From Ahrensia sp. (lineage in GTDB: Bacteria > Pseudomonadota > Alphaproteobacteria > Rhizobiales > Rhizobiaceae), in contig PAKZ01000044.1 in assembly GCA_002706335.1 (NCBI GenBank), positions 124,001-188,000 of the forward strand: 64,000 nucleotides of DNA, written 5' to 3'. A program made the position numbers and the translations under genes. Below the pieces are notes generated by a model. It worked only from the letters and a program-made list of their open reading frames with translations. It was not told the DNA's origin and did no database searches. The first letter of the stretch is position 1. Every line of letters begins with the position of its first letter. Of the stretch, positions 51,362-60,315 are shown piece after piece.

Positions 51362-52558
51362 ATGCGTTTTATCCTCCGACCGATCGCCATCATCGCACTT
51401 TCCGGCGCGGTGTTGGCGGGGGCGCCGCTCGCCGGCCTCCCGGCAATGGATGATGGCGCGCATGCGCAGACATCGGAGGATACGCTGATCGGGCGGCGGT
51501 CGCTTCTCGACCTGCTTTTCCGGCGCAAGGAAGCTGCTCCGCAGATTCAGGAAGTCCCCAAGCGCGACGTCAATCGCTCCCGCAGCCAGCCGCAGAGGCG
51601 CGCAAGCGCACCCGCGCCCGCTCCGGAACCGCCCACGCCCGACAAGCTTGAAAACGCCCTTGTCATTCTCGTCGTGGGCGATTTCACCGCCGGCGGCCTG
51701 GCGCAAGGGCTGAGAGAGGCGTTCGCGGAAGTGCCGTCGATCGTCATTGAATCGCGCGCCAACGGCTCGTCCGGTCTCGTCCGCGACGATTTCTATGATT
51801 GGCCGAAATCGATCGGGCCAATCATCGAGGAGACCAAGCCGGCGCTGGTGGTCATGATGATCGGTTCGAACGACAGGCAGGCCATGCGTGTCGACGGGCG
51901 CACGGAGAAGGTGCGCACGGATGCCTGGGTGAAGGAATACGAGGCGCGCATCGATCGGTTCGCAAAAACGGTGCAGGCATCCAATACACCGCTCATCTGG
52001 GTCGGCGGCCCGCCATACCGCTTCAAAAGCATGTCGACCGACATCCTCGCCTTCAACGAGTTTTACAGGCAGGCCGCCGAAGCCGTCGGCGGCTCCTTCG
52101 TCGATATCTGGGACGGTTTTGTCGACCAGGACGGCGCCTTCGTCCTGAGCGGCTCCGACATCAACGGCCAGACAGTGCGGTTGCGTAATTCGGACGGGAT
52201 CAACTTCACTAATGACGGCAAGCGCAAGCTTGCCTTCTATGTCGAGCGGCAGATCAAGCAGATGTTCGGAGATGCGGCGTCTTCGCTGCTGACAGTGCTT
52301 GCGCCGGAAAGCTATCCGACGCTCAGGCTGCCGCCGCTTCAGCCGGAGGAAGATCTCGTGCGTATCGATCCGATCCAGATCAGCGATCCGGAACTGGACG
52401 GCGGGGCGTCGCTGCTCGGCGACGTCAATGCCGTCTCCGCGATCGGGCCGGACAATCCGCTGTTGGCGAAGTCACCACGTGACCGGCTGGTCGAGGACGG
52501 GGTGTCGCCGCCCGCGAAACCCGGCCGGGCCAACAATTTCAGCTGGCCACCGACCTGA
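51362..52558 (+). CDS. DUF459 SGNH-like exported protein, catalytic residues replaced
   Basis: A 398-residue protein with a signal peptide ([20 protein letters not shown]). A Pro/Arg-rich segment precedes the DUF459 SGNH-hydrolase-like domain, about 95-300. Block I reads VVGDFTAGGLAQGL, with Phe where the SGNH nucleophile Ser is expected. Block III is intact (MMIGSNDRQAM), and block V is DGINFTNDGKRKLAF, with Asn where the catalytic His normally sits. It may be a carbohydrate- or acyl-binding protein rather than an esterase. The start at 51362 is used; GTG 51353 is possible. It follows mltB by 59 bases. Confidence 0.8.
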   Translation: MRFILRPIAIIALSGAVLAGAPLAGLPAMDDGAHAQTSEDTLIGRRSLLDLLFRRKEAAPQIQEVPKRDVNRSRSQPQRRASAPAPAPEPPTPDKLENALVILVVGDFTAGGLAQGLREAFAEVPSIVIESRANGSSGLVRDDFYDWPKSIGPIIEETKPALVVMMIGSNDRQAMRVDGRTEKVRTDAWVKEYEARIDRFAKTVQASNTPLIWVGGPPYRFKSMSTDILAFNEFYRQAAEAVGGSFVDIWDGFVDQDGAFVLSGSDINGQTVRLRNSDGINFTNDGKRKLAFYVERQIKQMFGDAASSLLTVLAPESYPTLRLPPLQPEEDLVRIDPIQISDPELDGGASLLGDVNAVSAIGPDNPLLAKSPRDRLVEDGVSPPAKPGRANNFSWPPT

Positions 52559-52566
52559 GGACAGTC

Positions 52567-52875
52567 TCAGCCGTGCTTCGGCGCGACCTCGGCGAAACGC
52601 GCTTTCTTCTCGTCCGACGCTTCGGTCTGATAACGCTCTTTCCATTCGCCATAGGACATGCCGTAGACGATCTCCCGCGCCTCGTCCTTCGTAAGGGCAG
52701 CGCCGTCCGCCGCAGCCGCGTCGACATACCAATTCGAGAGGCAGTTACGGCAGAAGCCGGCCAGGTTCATCAGGTCGATGTTCTGGACATCGGTGCGCTC
52801 GCGCAAATGCGAAACCAGCCGTCGGAAGACCGCGGCCTCATATTCGGTGCGCTTGTCGGCCGGTATCTCGTTCAT
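52567..52875 (-). CDS. DUF1244 protein
   Basis: A 102-residue cytoplasmic protein of the DUF1244 family (function unknown). Signatures are EYEAAVFRRLVSHLRERTDVQNIDLMNLAG, FCRNCLSNWY and VYGMSYGEWKERYQ with a C-x-x-C that could bind metal. The start at 52875 begins MNEIPADKR; an ATG at 52908 adds 11 residues. Convergent with the DUF459 gene. Confidence 0.85.
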   Translation of the reverse strand: MNEIPADKRTEYEAAVFRRLVSHLRERTDVQNIDLMNLAGFCRNCLSNWYVDAAAADGAALTKDEAREIVYGMSYGEWKERYQTEASDEKKARFAEVAPKHG

Positions 52876-53062
52876 CTTGCCTCTCCGCTTTGTTGGACTG
52901 TTCTCCATATCGTTGGCGGATCGGCGCGTTCAAGTCCGCCTAAAGCCGGGAGAAACGCAAAAGAGCCGTGCTTTCCACCTTTGCATTGACATAAAGTATC
53001 GCCATGCGACAAACCACGATTGGAAATCCGATAGCGATCGCGTCACACCAGTGTCATCCGGA

Positions 53063-53566
53063 ATGCCGATAAGCTTGGCCTATAAATCGATTTATATACG
53101 TCTTGTCGGACTGCTTCTGGTAGTGTTCGGCGCAAGTGCGTTCTCCTCGGTGCCGGCGCGGGCTGATTTTCGCGTCTGCAACGCGACGCAGGATCTCGTC
53201 GGGGTGTCGATTGGCTACCGGGCGCGCGCTGGCTGGATAACGGAAGGGTGGTGGGCCATCGAGGCTTCAACCTGCAAGACGCTGATCGAGGGGCCATTGG
53301 AGTCGCGCTATTATTATCTCTATGCCGAGGATGGCGTGCGCGGCGGTCGCTGGGACGGTCCGGTGAGCATGTGCATCGCCGAACTGCAGTTCAAGATAAC
53401 TGGCGTGAACGACTGTTATGCGCGTGGCTTCCAGAAAGCGGGTTTCCGCGAATACGACACCGGCAACCAGACCAACTGGATGGTGCAGCTTGTCGACGAT
53501 CCAGAGCCGGGTGCGGCGAGCGCGCCCGGGCAACCCCTTCTAACCCCTTCGGGAGACGGCCAGTGA
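53063..53566 (+). CDS. DUF1036 exported protein
   Basis: A 167-residue DUF1036 protein with a signal/anchor helix (YIRLVGLLLVVFGASAFSSV). The mature part begins ARADFRVCNATQDLVGVSIG and continues WITEGWWAIEASTCKTLIEG and RYYYLYAEDGVRGGRWDG, the family core. Function unknown; members are periplasmic. Its stop overlaps the pyruvate kinase start as GTGA, so the two genes are translationally linked. The ATG at 53063 fits a signal peptide. Confidence 0.83.
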   Translation: MPISLAYKSIYIRLVGLLLVVFGASAFSSVPARADFRVCNATQDLVGVSIGYRARAGWITEGWWAIEASTCKTLIEGPLESRYYYLYAEDGVRGGRWDGPVSMCIAELQFKITGVNDCYARGFQKAGFREYDTGNQTNWMVQLVDDPEPGAASAPGQPLLTPSGDGQ

Positions 53567-54999
53567 GACGCGTCCGTAAAGTCAAGATCCTCGCGACGCT
53601 TGGCCCTTCATCATCCACCGAGGAGATGATCGAAAAGCTCCATAATGCGGGAGCCGACGTTTTCCGCATCAATATGAGCCATTCGAGCCACGACTTGATG
53701 CGTGACCTCGTCAGGCGCATCCGCGCGGTGGAAAAGCGTATTGGCCGCCCGATCGGCATTTTGGCCGACCTTCAGGGGCCGAAGCTTCGGGTGGGCGAAT
53801 TCACCGAGGGCTCGGTGGAGTTGAAGCCCGGTCAGACCTTCACGCTGGACGACCGTAACGAGCCGGGAGACGCCACGCGGGTCTATCTGCCGCATCCGGA
53901 AATCCTCGAATCGGTCCAGCCCGGCCATCGCCTGCTGATCGATGACGGGCGGCTGCAACTCATTGCCGAGAGCGCCGATGGCAAATCCATCGTCACCAAG
54001 GTGGTCTCCGGCACCAAGATATCCAACCGCAAGGGCGTCAGCCTTCCGGACACCACGCTGGGTGTCGGCGCGCTGACCGAGAAGGACCGATCCGACCTGG
54101 ACGCGGTGCTGAAGGAAGAGATCGACTGGGTGGCGCTGTCCTTCATCCAGCGCCCGGACGATCTGGCCGAAGCGCGCAAGATCGCGCGCGGTCGGGTCGG
54201 TCTCCTGTCGAAGATCGAGAAACCTCAGGCCGTCGAACGCCTCGACGAGATCATCGAGTTGTCGGACGCGATCATGGTGGCGCGCGGCGATCTCGGCGTG
54301 GGGATGCCGCTTGAGGCGGTGCCGGGCATTCAGAAACAGATCACCCGGGCGGCGCGCCGGGCCGGCAAGCCGGTCGTCGTCGCCACGCAGATGCTGGAGT
54401 CGATGATCTCAGCGCCGGTGCCGACGCGCGCCGAAGTCTCGGATGTCGCCACCGCGGTCTATGAGGGAGCGGACGCCGTCATGCTCTCGGCTGAATCGGC
54501 TGCCGGCGACTACCCGGAGGAAGCTGTCGCGACCATGTCGCGCATCGCGGAGAAGGTCGAGCGGGATTCTCTGTTTCAGGGCATCATGAACGCACAGCGA
54601 CCAGAGGCCGAGGCAACCGGTTCGGACGCTATCTCGGCGGCGGCGAGGCAGATCGCCCATACGCTGAACCTCTCGGCGGTCGTCTGCTATACCTCGTCGG
54701 GCACGACGGGCCTGCGCGCCTCGCGCGAGAGGCCGGACACGCCCGTCATCGCGCTGTCGCCGGTGATTGAAACGGCACGCCGGCTGGCGCTGGTCTGGGG
54801 GCTGCATTGCGTGGTCACAGACGACGCGATCGATCTCGACGACATGGTCGACCGCGCCTGCCGCATCGCGTTTCGCGAGGAATTCGCCAAGCCGGGCGAC
54901 CGAATCATCATAACCGCCGGCGTTCCGCTTCGCACGCCGGGCGCAACCAACATGCTGCGCATTGCCTATATCGGCTCCGACGGGCTTTCCGGCATCTGA
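53563..54999 (+). CDS. pyk: pyruvate kinase
   Basis: A 478-residue glycolytic enzyme converting phosphoenolpyruvate and ADP to pyruvate and ATP. The N-terminal RKVKILATLGPSSST, DVFRINMSHSSH, the active-site GILADLQGPKLRVGEF, the catalytic VGLLSKIEKPQAV with Lys, and MVARGDLGVGMPLE are complete, followed by the C-terminal regulatory domain. It begins at GTG 53563, overlapping the DUF1036 stop; this gives the standard length. Its end overlaps the convergent hydrolase gene by 34 bases. Confidence 0.97.
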   Translation: MRRVRKVKILATLGPSSSTEEMIEKLHNAGADVFRINMSHSSHDLMRDLVRRIRAVEKRIGRPIGILADLQGPKLRVGEFTEGSVELKPGQTFTLDDRNEPGDATRVYLPHPEILESVQPGHRLLIDDGRLQLIAESADGKSIVTKVVSGTKISNRKGVSLPDTTLGVGALTEKDRSDLDAVLKEEIDWVALSFIQRPDDLAEARKIARGRVGLLSKIEKPQAVERLDEIIELSDAIMVARGDLGVGMPLEAVPGIQKQITRAARRAGKPVVVATQMLESMISAPVPTRAEVSDVATAVYEGADAVMLSAESAAGDYPEEAVATMSRIAEKVERDSLFQGIMNAQRPEAEATGSDAISAAARQIAHTLNLSAVVCYTSSGTTGLRASRERPDTPVIALSPVIETARRLALVWGLHCVVTDDAIDLDDMVDRACRIAFREEFAKPGDRIIITAGVPLRTPGATNMLRIAYIGSDGLSGI

Positions 55000-56054
55000 T
55001 CGTCCGGGCGCCAGTCGTCCTTGTCGAGGCACCGCTCGACGGGGCCGAAGCAGTCGTCGGCGATTTCGCGTTCCAGCGCCCGGCCCATCGCCTGCAAGTC
55101 ACGATCAAATCCGGCGATCTTCTCAATCGCCGCGATGGCGAGGTCGGTCGCGACGTAATCCGGCTTGTGGCCCATATTGGAAATCCACAGCAGTTCTGCA
55201 TTCGGCAGGTCGCGCTCCAGCCCGAGGGAGTGAATTCGCGGCAGGACAATGGCGTCCCTGTCGCCGGTGATAATGACCGCAGGGGTCTCTATTTGCGAGT
55301 AGCGCGGGGAAACGCGTTTCACATAGTCGAGTAGCTGTTTCACATCGACTGCATTGGCGCGGAAGTGCCATGGTCTAAGGACGAGCGCGACGCCGGTGCG
55401 CTCGACATAGTCCTCGGCGGGCTTGTTGGGCGTGAACACGCCTTCCGTTCCCGGCCCAATGCGAGCCAGACCAAAGGGCAGGGCCAGCGTTTCTGAAAAG
55501 ATCCGGCCGATGACGGGCATCGGCGTCAGCTCGTAATACCAGTCGATGCCGCCCGGCCAGGGATGACTGACGGGGGACAGGAAGACGGTGCCGACCGTCC
55601 TTTCGGGGTGATTGAGCGCGAATGAGGCGGCGACTGCGCCACCGAAGGAATGGCCAACAATGAGGGCCTTGTCGATACCGAGTTCGCTCATCAGCGCGGC
55701 AATGGTCGCCGCCTGGCCGTCGGGAAGTTCGTTGAAATTCGGGCCGCGTAATGACCAGCCATGGCCGGGGCGGTCGACAAAGAGAAGATCGGCGCGGCCG
55801 GAGAGCTTTTCCTGAAAGGCGATGCGCTGATCGTTCAGATTGCCGCTGGCGCCATGCAGAAAAACGATGGGCGGCAGGTCGGCGGCGTCTCCGGCTCGGT
55901 CAATCACGTAATGCAGCCGGGTGCCATTGGCGATTGCGAACTCGCCGACCGGCGGGTTGCGACGCTCTATATGCCAAACGCCTATGCGCGTGATGGCCGC
56001 GAAAACCAGCAGGACTGCGGCGAGCAGCATGAGGGCTGCGTAGACAAAATTCAT
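54966..56054 (-). CDS. membrane-anchored alpha/beta hydrolase
   Basis: A 362-residue alpha/beta hydrolase with one N-terminal membrane helix (VYAALMLLAAVLLVFAAI). Motifs are VFLHGASGNLNDQRIAF (oxyanion region), DRPGHGWSLRG, the nucleophile elbow LIVGHSFGGAVAASFAL with Ser in G-H-S-F-G, the acid TGDRDAIVLP and the His in ISNMGHKPDYVATDL. The substrate is unknown. The start at 56054 (MNFVYA) precedes the helix directly. Convergent with pyk. Confidence 0.83.
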   Translation of the reverse strand: MNFVYAALMLLAAVLLVFAAITRIGVWHIERRNPPVGEFAIANGTRLHYVIDRAGDAADLPPIVFLHGASGNLNDQRIAFQEKLSGRADLLFVDRPGHGWSLRGPNFNELPDGQAATIAALMSELGIDKALIVGHSFGGAVAASFALNHPERTVGTVFLSPVSHPWPGGIDWYYELTPMPVIGRIFSETLALPFGLARIGPGTEGVFTPNKPAEDYVERTGVALVLRPWHFRANAVDVKQLLDYVKRVSPRYSQIETPAVIITGDRDAIVLPRIHSLGLERDLPNAELLWISNMGHKPDYVATDLAIAAIEKIAGFDRDLQAMGRALEREIADDCFGPVERCLDKDDWRPDDQMPESPSEPI

Positions 56055-56076
56055 CGGAAGGAGCTTTCCGGAGGGT

Positions 56077-56745
56077 TCAGACGGGATCGGCGGCAAGCTC
56101 GTCCGACAGGCGGATCACCGCTTCCTGCGCCGATCCCATGGCAGGATAAACCTCCAGCGCGCGCATCCACGCCTTGAGAGCGGCTTCCTTGCGATCGGTG
56201 CGTTCGAGGATTGTCGCGAGGCCGGCCAGCGCGCCGAAATGCCTTGGCTCCAGTTCCAGCACCTTCTCGATATCGGTCATCGACTTGGCGAAATTGTCCA
56301 TGGAGTAATGCAGGGTGGCGCGACGGTTCCAGCCCTCTGCGAAATCAGGCGCGCGCATGACCACCTGGTCGAGATAATCGAGCGCGACATTATACTTCTT
56401 TTCTTCGAAGGCATCGTTGGCCCAGCCCAGCATCAGGTCGACTGTCGCGCTGCCGGATCGGAACCATTCCGCCCAGATGCCGTCGGCAATCGTCTTGGCG
56501 TAGCGCGGGTCGCGGGCCTTTCTCAGCTTGTCGAACAGCTCGTCGATATGTGTCTTTTCCGTCTCTGCCTGAAGCGGCACATCGTCATAGACGGGAGGCT
56601 GGGGTGTGAGGTTTTCCTCGGGAACCGGCAACGGCTCTTCGAGGCCGGGTTCTTCGAATTCCTGGGCCTGATCCTGGGCGCGGAGCGCCGGCGCGCTGAT
56701 CGCCAGAATGGAGGCAAGGACGGTTAAACGCAAAAAGGTTCGCAT
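56077..56745 (-). CDS. exported tetratricopeptide-repeat protein
   Basis: A 222-residue protein with a signal peptide (RLTVLASILAISAPALRA) and a Pro/Glu-rich linker (EFEEPGLEEPLPVPEENL). Four TPR-like repeats fill the rest: the region of YNVALDYLDQVVMRAPDFAE, FAKSMTDIEKVLELEPRH and EAALKAWMRALEVYPAMGSA. It likely scaffolds an envelope complex. The hydrolase gene on the same strand starts 23 bases later, so the two may be co-transcribed. Confidence 0.85.
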   Translation of the reverse strand: MRTFLRLTVLASILAISAPALRAQDQAQEFEEPGLEEPLPVPEENLTPQPPVYDDVPLQAETEKTHIDELFDKLRKARDPRYAKTIADGIWAEWFRSGSATVDLMLGWANDAFEEKKYNVALDYLDQVVMRAPDFAEGWNRRATLHYSMDNFAKSMTDIEKVLELEPRHFGALAGLATILERTDRKEAALKAWMRALEVYPAMGSAQEAVIRLSDELAADPV

Positions 56746-56824
56746 GCGGGACAAACTATATCCCGCCATGCAAACGTCAAAGGCAAAATTGCGTGAGGCG
56801 CGACCGCGTGGCGGCCATGGGCGA

Positions 56825-56950
56825 TCAGCCCTGGCGTGCCTTGTAACGCGGGTTCTGCTTGTTGATGATGTAGACGCGGCCTTTGCGGCGAACGAGCCGG
56901 TTGTTGCGGTCGCGGGACTTCAGCGCCTTGAGCGAGTTCTTGATCTTCAT
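56825..56950 (-). CDS. rpmJ: ribosomal protein bL36 (Cys-less form)
   Basis: A 41-residue, highly basic protein: [18 protein letters not shown], then [20 protein letters not shown]. It is bL36 of the 41-residue form, without the zinc-binding cysteines of the 38-residue type, as usual in alphaproteobacteria. It is a component of the large ribosomal subunit. The start at 56950 is exact by homology. Confidence 0.96.
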   Translation of the reverse strand: MKIKNSLKALKSRDRNNRLVRRKGRVYIINKQNPRYKARQG

Positions 56951-56984
56951 TTTATCGCCTATGGTGCCCTTCGCGGGCTCAAAC

Positions 56985-57005
56985 AAAAACGCGCCGGAAG
57001 GCGCG
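56985..57005 (-). terminator. terminator downstream of purEK
   Basis: CGCGCC/GGCGCG stem (56990-57005) with a GGAA loop; leftward it runs into TTTTT (complement of 56985-56989). It lies between purK and rpmJ. Confidence 0.65.
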
Positions 57006-57048
57006 CTAAACCAGTGGAGCGGTGGATAACCGCAATCGCCGGTGAATG

Positions 57049-58131
57049 TCAACCGATCCGGGCGACGAGACGCGTGAAATGCCCCATTTTGCGCCCGGTA
57101 CGGCTTTCCTTCTTGCCATAGTCATGCACGAGCACGCCGGATTCAGCGGCGAGCGCCGGAATGCGGGCAATATCGTCGCCGATCAGATTGTGCATTACGC
57201 AGTCACTGTGTCGCTTGCCGTCTCCGAGCGGCCAGCCGGCAATGGCGCGGATATGCTGCTCGAACTGTGAGACGACACAGGCGGCTTCCGTCCAGTGGCC
57301 GGAATTGTGAACACGCGGCGCGAATTCGTTGGCGCGCAGGCTGCCGTCTTCCATGACGAAAAATTCGAGTCCGAGCACGCCGACATAGCCGAGCGCGCCA
57401 GCGAGCTGTTCCGCTGCAAACTTTGCCGCAGATTCGACGGATGCGTTGACTCCGCCCGGCAGTGTCGACGTGGCGAGAATGCCGTCCTCATGCACATTCC
57501 CGGGCGGATCGAAACAGACGACAGTTCCGTCGGCGCCGCGCGCCGCGATGACCGAGATTTCGGACACGAAGGGCGCGAACTCTTCCAGAATGACGGGCAC
57601 GTTGCCGAGGCTCTCGAGCGCTTGCTCCGAGGTCGGGTCGGTTCCGTCTCCGCGGAAGCGAATCTGGCCCTTGCCGTCATAGCCGAGGCGGCGCGTTTTC
57701 AGGATTCCCCTGCCGCCGAACTCGGCTAGCGCCTCGTCGAGCTCACCGGCATTGCCGACATTACGGAAGGCGACAGTGGCGATGCCATGGTCGTTGAGGA
57801 AGGTCTTCTCGGAGAGCCTGTCCTGGGCGATCTCCAGGGCCAAGGCTCCGGGGCGCAGATCGGCGACGGTGGCGAGCCAGCGCGCCGCGTCGAGATCGAT
57901 ATTCTCGAATTCATAGGTGATGACATCGCAGCGGTCCGCGAGCTGGCGCAGGGCGGAGACATCGTCATAGGCGGCGACGATCTGATCGTTGCAGAGCTGC
58001 GCAGCCGGACAATCCTTCTGCGGTTCGAGGACGCATGTCCTGAAACCGAGGCGAGCGGCGGCCATTGCGAGCATCCGCCCAAGTTGCCCGCCGCCGATGA
58101 TTCCGATCGTGGCGCCGCGTCGAAGCGTCAT
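57049..58131 (-). CDS. purK: 5-(carboxyamino)imidazole ribonucleotide synthase
   Basis: A 360-residue ATP-grasp enzyme converting AIR, bicarbonate and ATP to N5-CAIR in purine synthesis. Signatures are [58 protein letters not shown], and the active-site [18 protein letters not shown]. Its start overlaps the purE stop by 4 bases (ATGA), the usual purEK arrangement. Confidence 0.97.
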   Translation of the reverse strand: MTLRRGATIGIIGGGQLGRMLAMAAARLGFRTCVLEPQKDCPAAQLCNDQIVAAYDDVSALRQLADRCDVITYEFENIDLDAARWLATVADLRPGALALEIAQDRLSEKTFLNDHGIATVAFRNVGNAGELDEALAEFGGRGILKTRRLGYDGKGQIRFRGDGTDPTSEQALESLGNVPVILEEFAPFVSEISVIAARGADGTVVCFDPPGNVHEDGILATSTLPGGVNASVESAAKFAAEQLAGALGYVGVLGLEFFVMEDGSLRANEFAPRVHNSGHWTEAACVVSQFEQHIRAIAGWPLGDGKRHSDCVMHNLIGDDIARIPALAAESGVLVHDYGKKESRTGRKMGHFTRLVARIG

Positions 58132-58625
58132 TTGCCGTCATCCTCGTCGGACGGGGTTTCGGCGACGGCGGCGGTGCGCTCGGCGCGCCAGGCGGCAAGG
58201 CGGTCGGCAAGCGCCGCGTCCTGAAGCGCCAGGATCGATGCGGCCATCAGGCCGGCATTGGTGGCGCCCGCATTGCCGATGGCGAGCGTTCCGACGGGGA
58301 CGCCGGCGGGCATCTGGACGATCGACAGAAGCGAATCCTGCCCGGACAGGGCTTTCGACTGGACGGGTACGCCGAGGACGGGAAGCGTCGTCAGCGCCGC
58401 GACCATGCCAGGCAGATGCGCGGCGCCACCCGCGCCGGCAATGATCACGGAAAAGCCCTCGTTCTTCGCAGATTTCGCGAAGTCGTACATACGGTCGGGC
58501 GTGCGGTGCGCCGAGACGATGCGCGTCTCGTAGGATACGTCGAGCGTGTCCAGGATTTCAGCTGCGTGGCGCATGGTGGGCCAGTCGGACTGGCTGCCCA
58601 TGATGATGGCGACTTTGGCAGACAT
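58128..58625 (-). CDS. purE: N5-carboxyaminoimidazole ribonucleotide mutase
   Basis: A 165-residue mutase that moves the carboxyl of N5-CAIR to C4. Conserved loops are [38 protein letters not shown] and the [16 protein letters not shown] loop. [20 protein letters not shown] and [19 protein letters not shown] complete the active site. First gene of purEK; DUF465 lies 12 bases upstream on the same strand. Confidence 0.97.
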   Translation of the reverse strand: MSAKVAIIMGSQSDWPTMRHAAEILDTLDVSYETRIVSAHRTPDRMYDFAKSAKNEGFSVIIAGAGGAAHLPGMVAALTTLPVLGVPVQSKALSGQDSLLSIVQMPAGVPVGTLAIGNAGATNAGLMAASILALQDAALADRLAAWRAERTAAVAETPSDEDDGK

Positions 58626-58637
58626 GGTCCGTTCCGG

Positions 58638-58841
58638 TCAGGCTATGATATCGGGGATGATCTGGTCTTCAAGCTTCTGGAGCTTGTCCTTGATGGCCAG
58701 TTTCTTCTTTTTCATGCGCTGGATCTGCATCATGTTGCAACCGACCGCGGTCATCGCGTCTATGGCTGCGTCGTAATCGGCATGTTCCATTTTCAGCCGC
58801 GCGAATTGCAGCCGCAGATCGGCTTGATCCTGCTCAGACAT
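58638..58841 (-). CDS. DUF465 (YdcH-like) small protein
   Basis: A 67-residue helical-hairpin protein of the DUF465/YdcH family: RLQFARLKMEHADYDAAIDA, then IQRMKKKKLAIKDKLQKLED. Function unknown. AAGGA precedes the ATG. It lies 12 bases ahead of purE on the same strand, so it probably heads a DUF465-purE-purK operon, and is divergent from a second DUF465 gene at 59026. Confidence 0.85.
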   Translation of the reverse strand: MSEQDQADLRLQFARLKMEHADYDAAIDAMTAVGCNMMQIQRMKKKKLAIKDKLQKLEDQIIPDIIA

Positions 58842-58982
58842 GGCACATCCTTCTTGTGGTTTTGCGGCCTGCCATTCGCCATGTCCCTACGGTTACGATC
58901 GGTTCACTCTTTGCAATAATTCTTCACCAATTTCCACAGGCTGATGTTCGACAGAAACCGGATTTCATGTCACCATTCCTCT

Positions 58983-59002
58983 TCCGTCCCGCTTCGGACG
59001 GA
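58983..59002 (+). promoter_or_regulatory. hairpin in the DUF465 leader
   Basis: TCCGTCC (58983-58989) and GGACGGA (58996-59002) form a 7-bp stem with a 6-base loop, ten bases before the AAGGAGG ribosome-binding site of the gene at 59026. It may be a post-transcriptional control element or the terminator of a short leader; no T tract follows. Confidence 0.45.
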
Positions 59003-59025
59003 CAACATGGAAGGAGGCTAATCTC

Positions 59026-59202
59026 ATGTCCCTTGAAGCTCATCTTGAGTCTCTCATGCGTAAGCACGGGAATTTGGAAACTGAAATCACCCATGCCTTG
59101 TCCCGTCCCGTGCCCGATCAAGTCGAGCTAACCCAGTTGAAACGAGAAAAACTGCGCGTGAAAGAAGAAATCGAGCGAATCCGTATCGAAACACGCCATT
59201 AG
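59026..59202 (+). CDS. second DUF465 small protein
   Basis: A 58-residue protein beginning MSLEAHLESLMRKHGNLE, with a second helix VELTQLKREKLRVKEEIERI and a C-terminal IETRH. The helix-turn-helix-like charged hairpin is that of DUF465. AAGGAGG lies 8 bases before the ATG. Function unknown. It has a hairpin in the leader and lies divergent from another DUF465 gene. Confidence 0.82.
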   Translation: MSLEAHLESLMRKHGNLETEITHALSRPVPDQVELTQLKREKLRVKEEIERIRIETRH

Positions 59203-59245
59203 GTTTTCGCGGTCCGGGCCCCGGCCGGGAAGGCGGGGCTCGGCT

Positions 59246-59512
59246 TCAGTCGCCAGACCAGAACTGGTCGAGCCAGATATTCAGCGGCATGAAGGCCGCC
59301 ACGTTCAATTCGTATATTCTCTTTGTCCCTTCCGAGCGCGCCGTGACCATGCCGGCATCGAGAAGGATTTTCATGTGCTGCGATACGGCTGGCCGTGAAA
59401 TCGGCAAATTTTCTGCCAGCGCGCCCACGGTGCGGGGGGCGCGGCGCAACTCCTCCAATATGTAACGACGATTCGCATCGGCGATCGCGTGAAAGGAGTC
59501 TGACGAAGTCAT
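59246..59512 (-). CDS. ArsR-family transcriptional regulator
   Basis: An 88-residue winged-helix repressor: FHAIADANRRYILEELRR, then VGALAENLPISRPAVSQHMKIL (recognition helix SRPAVSQHMK) and the wing VTARSEGTKRIYELN. No metal-binding Cys pair is visible, so it resembles non-metal ArsR members (SdpR type). It lies 33 bases after the TSUP transporter gene on the same strand. A palindrome CGTAAG/CTTACG just before its start fits autoregulation. The start at 59512 is preferred; an ATG at 59548 would overlap the operator and the transporter stop. Confidence 0.87.
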   Translation of the reverse strand: MTSSDSFHAIADANRRYILEELRRAPRTVGALAENLPISRPAVSQHMKILLDAGMVTARSEGTKRIYELNVAAFMPLNIWLDQFWSGD

Positions 59513-59521
59513 CTTTAATGG

Positions 59522-59539
59522 CGTAAGACTAAACTTACG
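59522..59539. promoter_or_regulatory. palindromic operator before the ArsR gene
   Basis: CGTAAG (59522-59527) and CTTACG (59534-59539) are perfect arms with a 6-base spacer, ten bases upstream of the ArsR start codon. Its size and position fit an ArsR dimer site. Confidence 0.5.
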
Positions 59540-59544
59540 TCCGG

Positions 59545-60315
59545 TCAAGAAGCGAGACTCATCATTCCGTCGTATACGAGCTTCAAACCTACCAGGAAGA
59601 TCATCATATACATGAAGGGGTAGAATATCGTCCGGTCGATGCGGCGGACGATCCAGGCACCGGCGAGCGTCGCGACCGGCGCGATCGGCATCAGCACTGC
59701 CGAAGTCGCCAGATTGCCGGGATCGAACTGGCCTAATGCGAAATAGGGCAGAAGTTTCACGGCGTTGACGATGGCAAAGAAGATCACCGATGTGCCGACA
59801 TAGAGTTTCGGCTCCTGTCCGAGCGGCAGCGCGTAGAACTGATAAGGCGGCCCGCCCGCGTGGGAGACGAAACTGGTGAAACCCGCGATCACGCCCCAGA
59901 ACGTCCCCTTCACCGCGTTATGGGGTTTGGCTTCGGCGTTCCTGACGAAAAGACGCTGGCGCAGATAATCGGCGGCAAAAAGGAGCGCGACAGTGCCGAC
60001 GAGCAGCCGGACTTCGCCGGCAGTGACCCACGACGCGGTGGCCCAGCCGATGCCGATGCCGACCATGCCGGCGGGCAGCATAATTTTCAGCGTCTTCGGA
60101 TCGAAGACGCCACGCCAGGTCCAGAGGCTTACGATATCCATGACGATCAGGATCGGCAGCATGATCGCCGCGGCCTTGATCGGCGAGACCACCAGCGCCA
60201 TCAGAGGCAGTCCGATCAGAGCCATTGCGCCGCCGAAGCCGCCTTTCGACAGGCCGACAAAGATAACGGCGGGAATGGCGGCGGCGTAAAAGAGAGGATC
60301 GGTGATGAAGGGCAT
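59545..60315 (-). CDS. TSUP-family (TauE/SafE) transporter
   Basis: A 256-residue membrane protein with about eight helices, from a family that exports sulfite or organosulfonates. Marks are PAVIFVGLSKGGFGGAMALIG (first half), FVSHAGGPPYQFYALP (second half) and NAVKLLPYFALGQFD. It lies 33 bases before an ArsR regulator on the same strand, suggesting a stress-responsive export unit. Specific substrate unknown. The start at 60315 is placed by homology; an ATG at 60336 adds seven residues. Confidence 0.87.
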   Translation of the reverse strand: MPFITDPLFYAAAIPAVIFVGLSKGGFGGAMALIGLPLMALVVSPIKAAAIMLPILIVMDIVSLWTWRGVFDPKTLKIMLPAGMVGIGIGWATASWVTAGEVRLLVGTVALLFAADYLRQRLFVRNAEAKPHNAVKGTFWGVIAGFTSFVSHAGGPPYQFYALPLGQEPKLYVGTSVIFFAIVNAVKLLPYFALGQFDPGNLATSAVLMPIAPVATLAGAWIVRRIDRTIFYPFMYMMIFLVGLKLVYDGMMSLAS

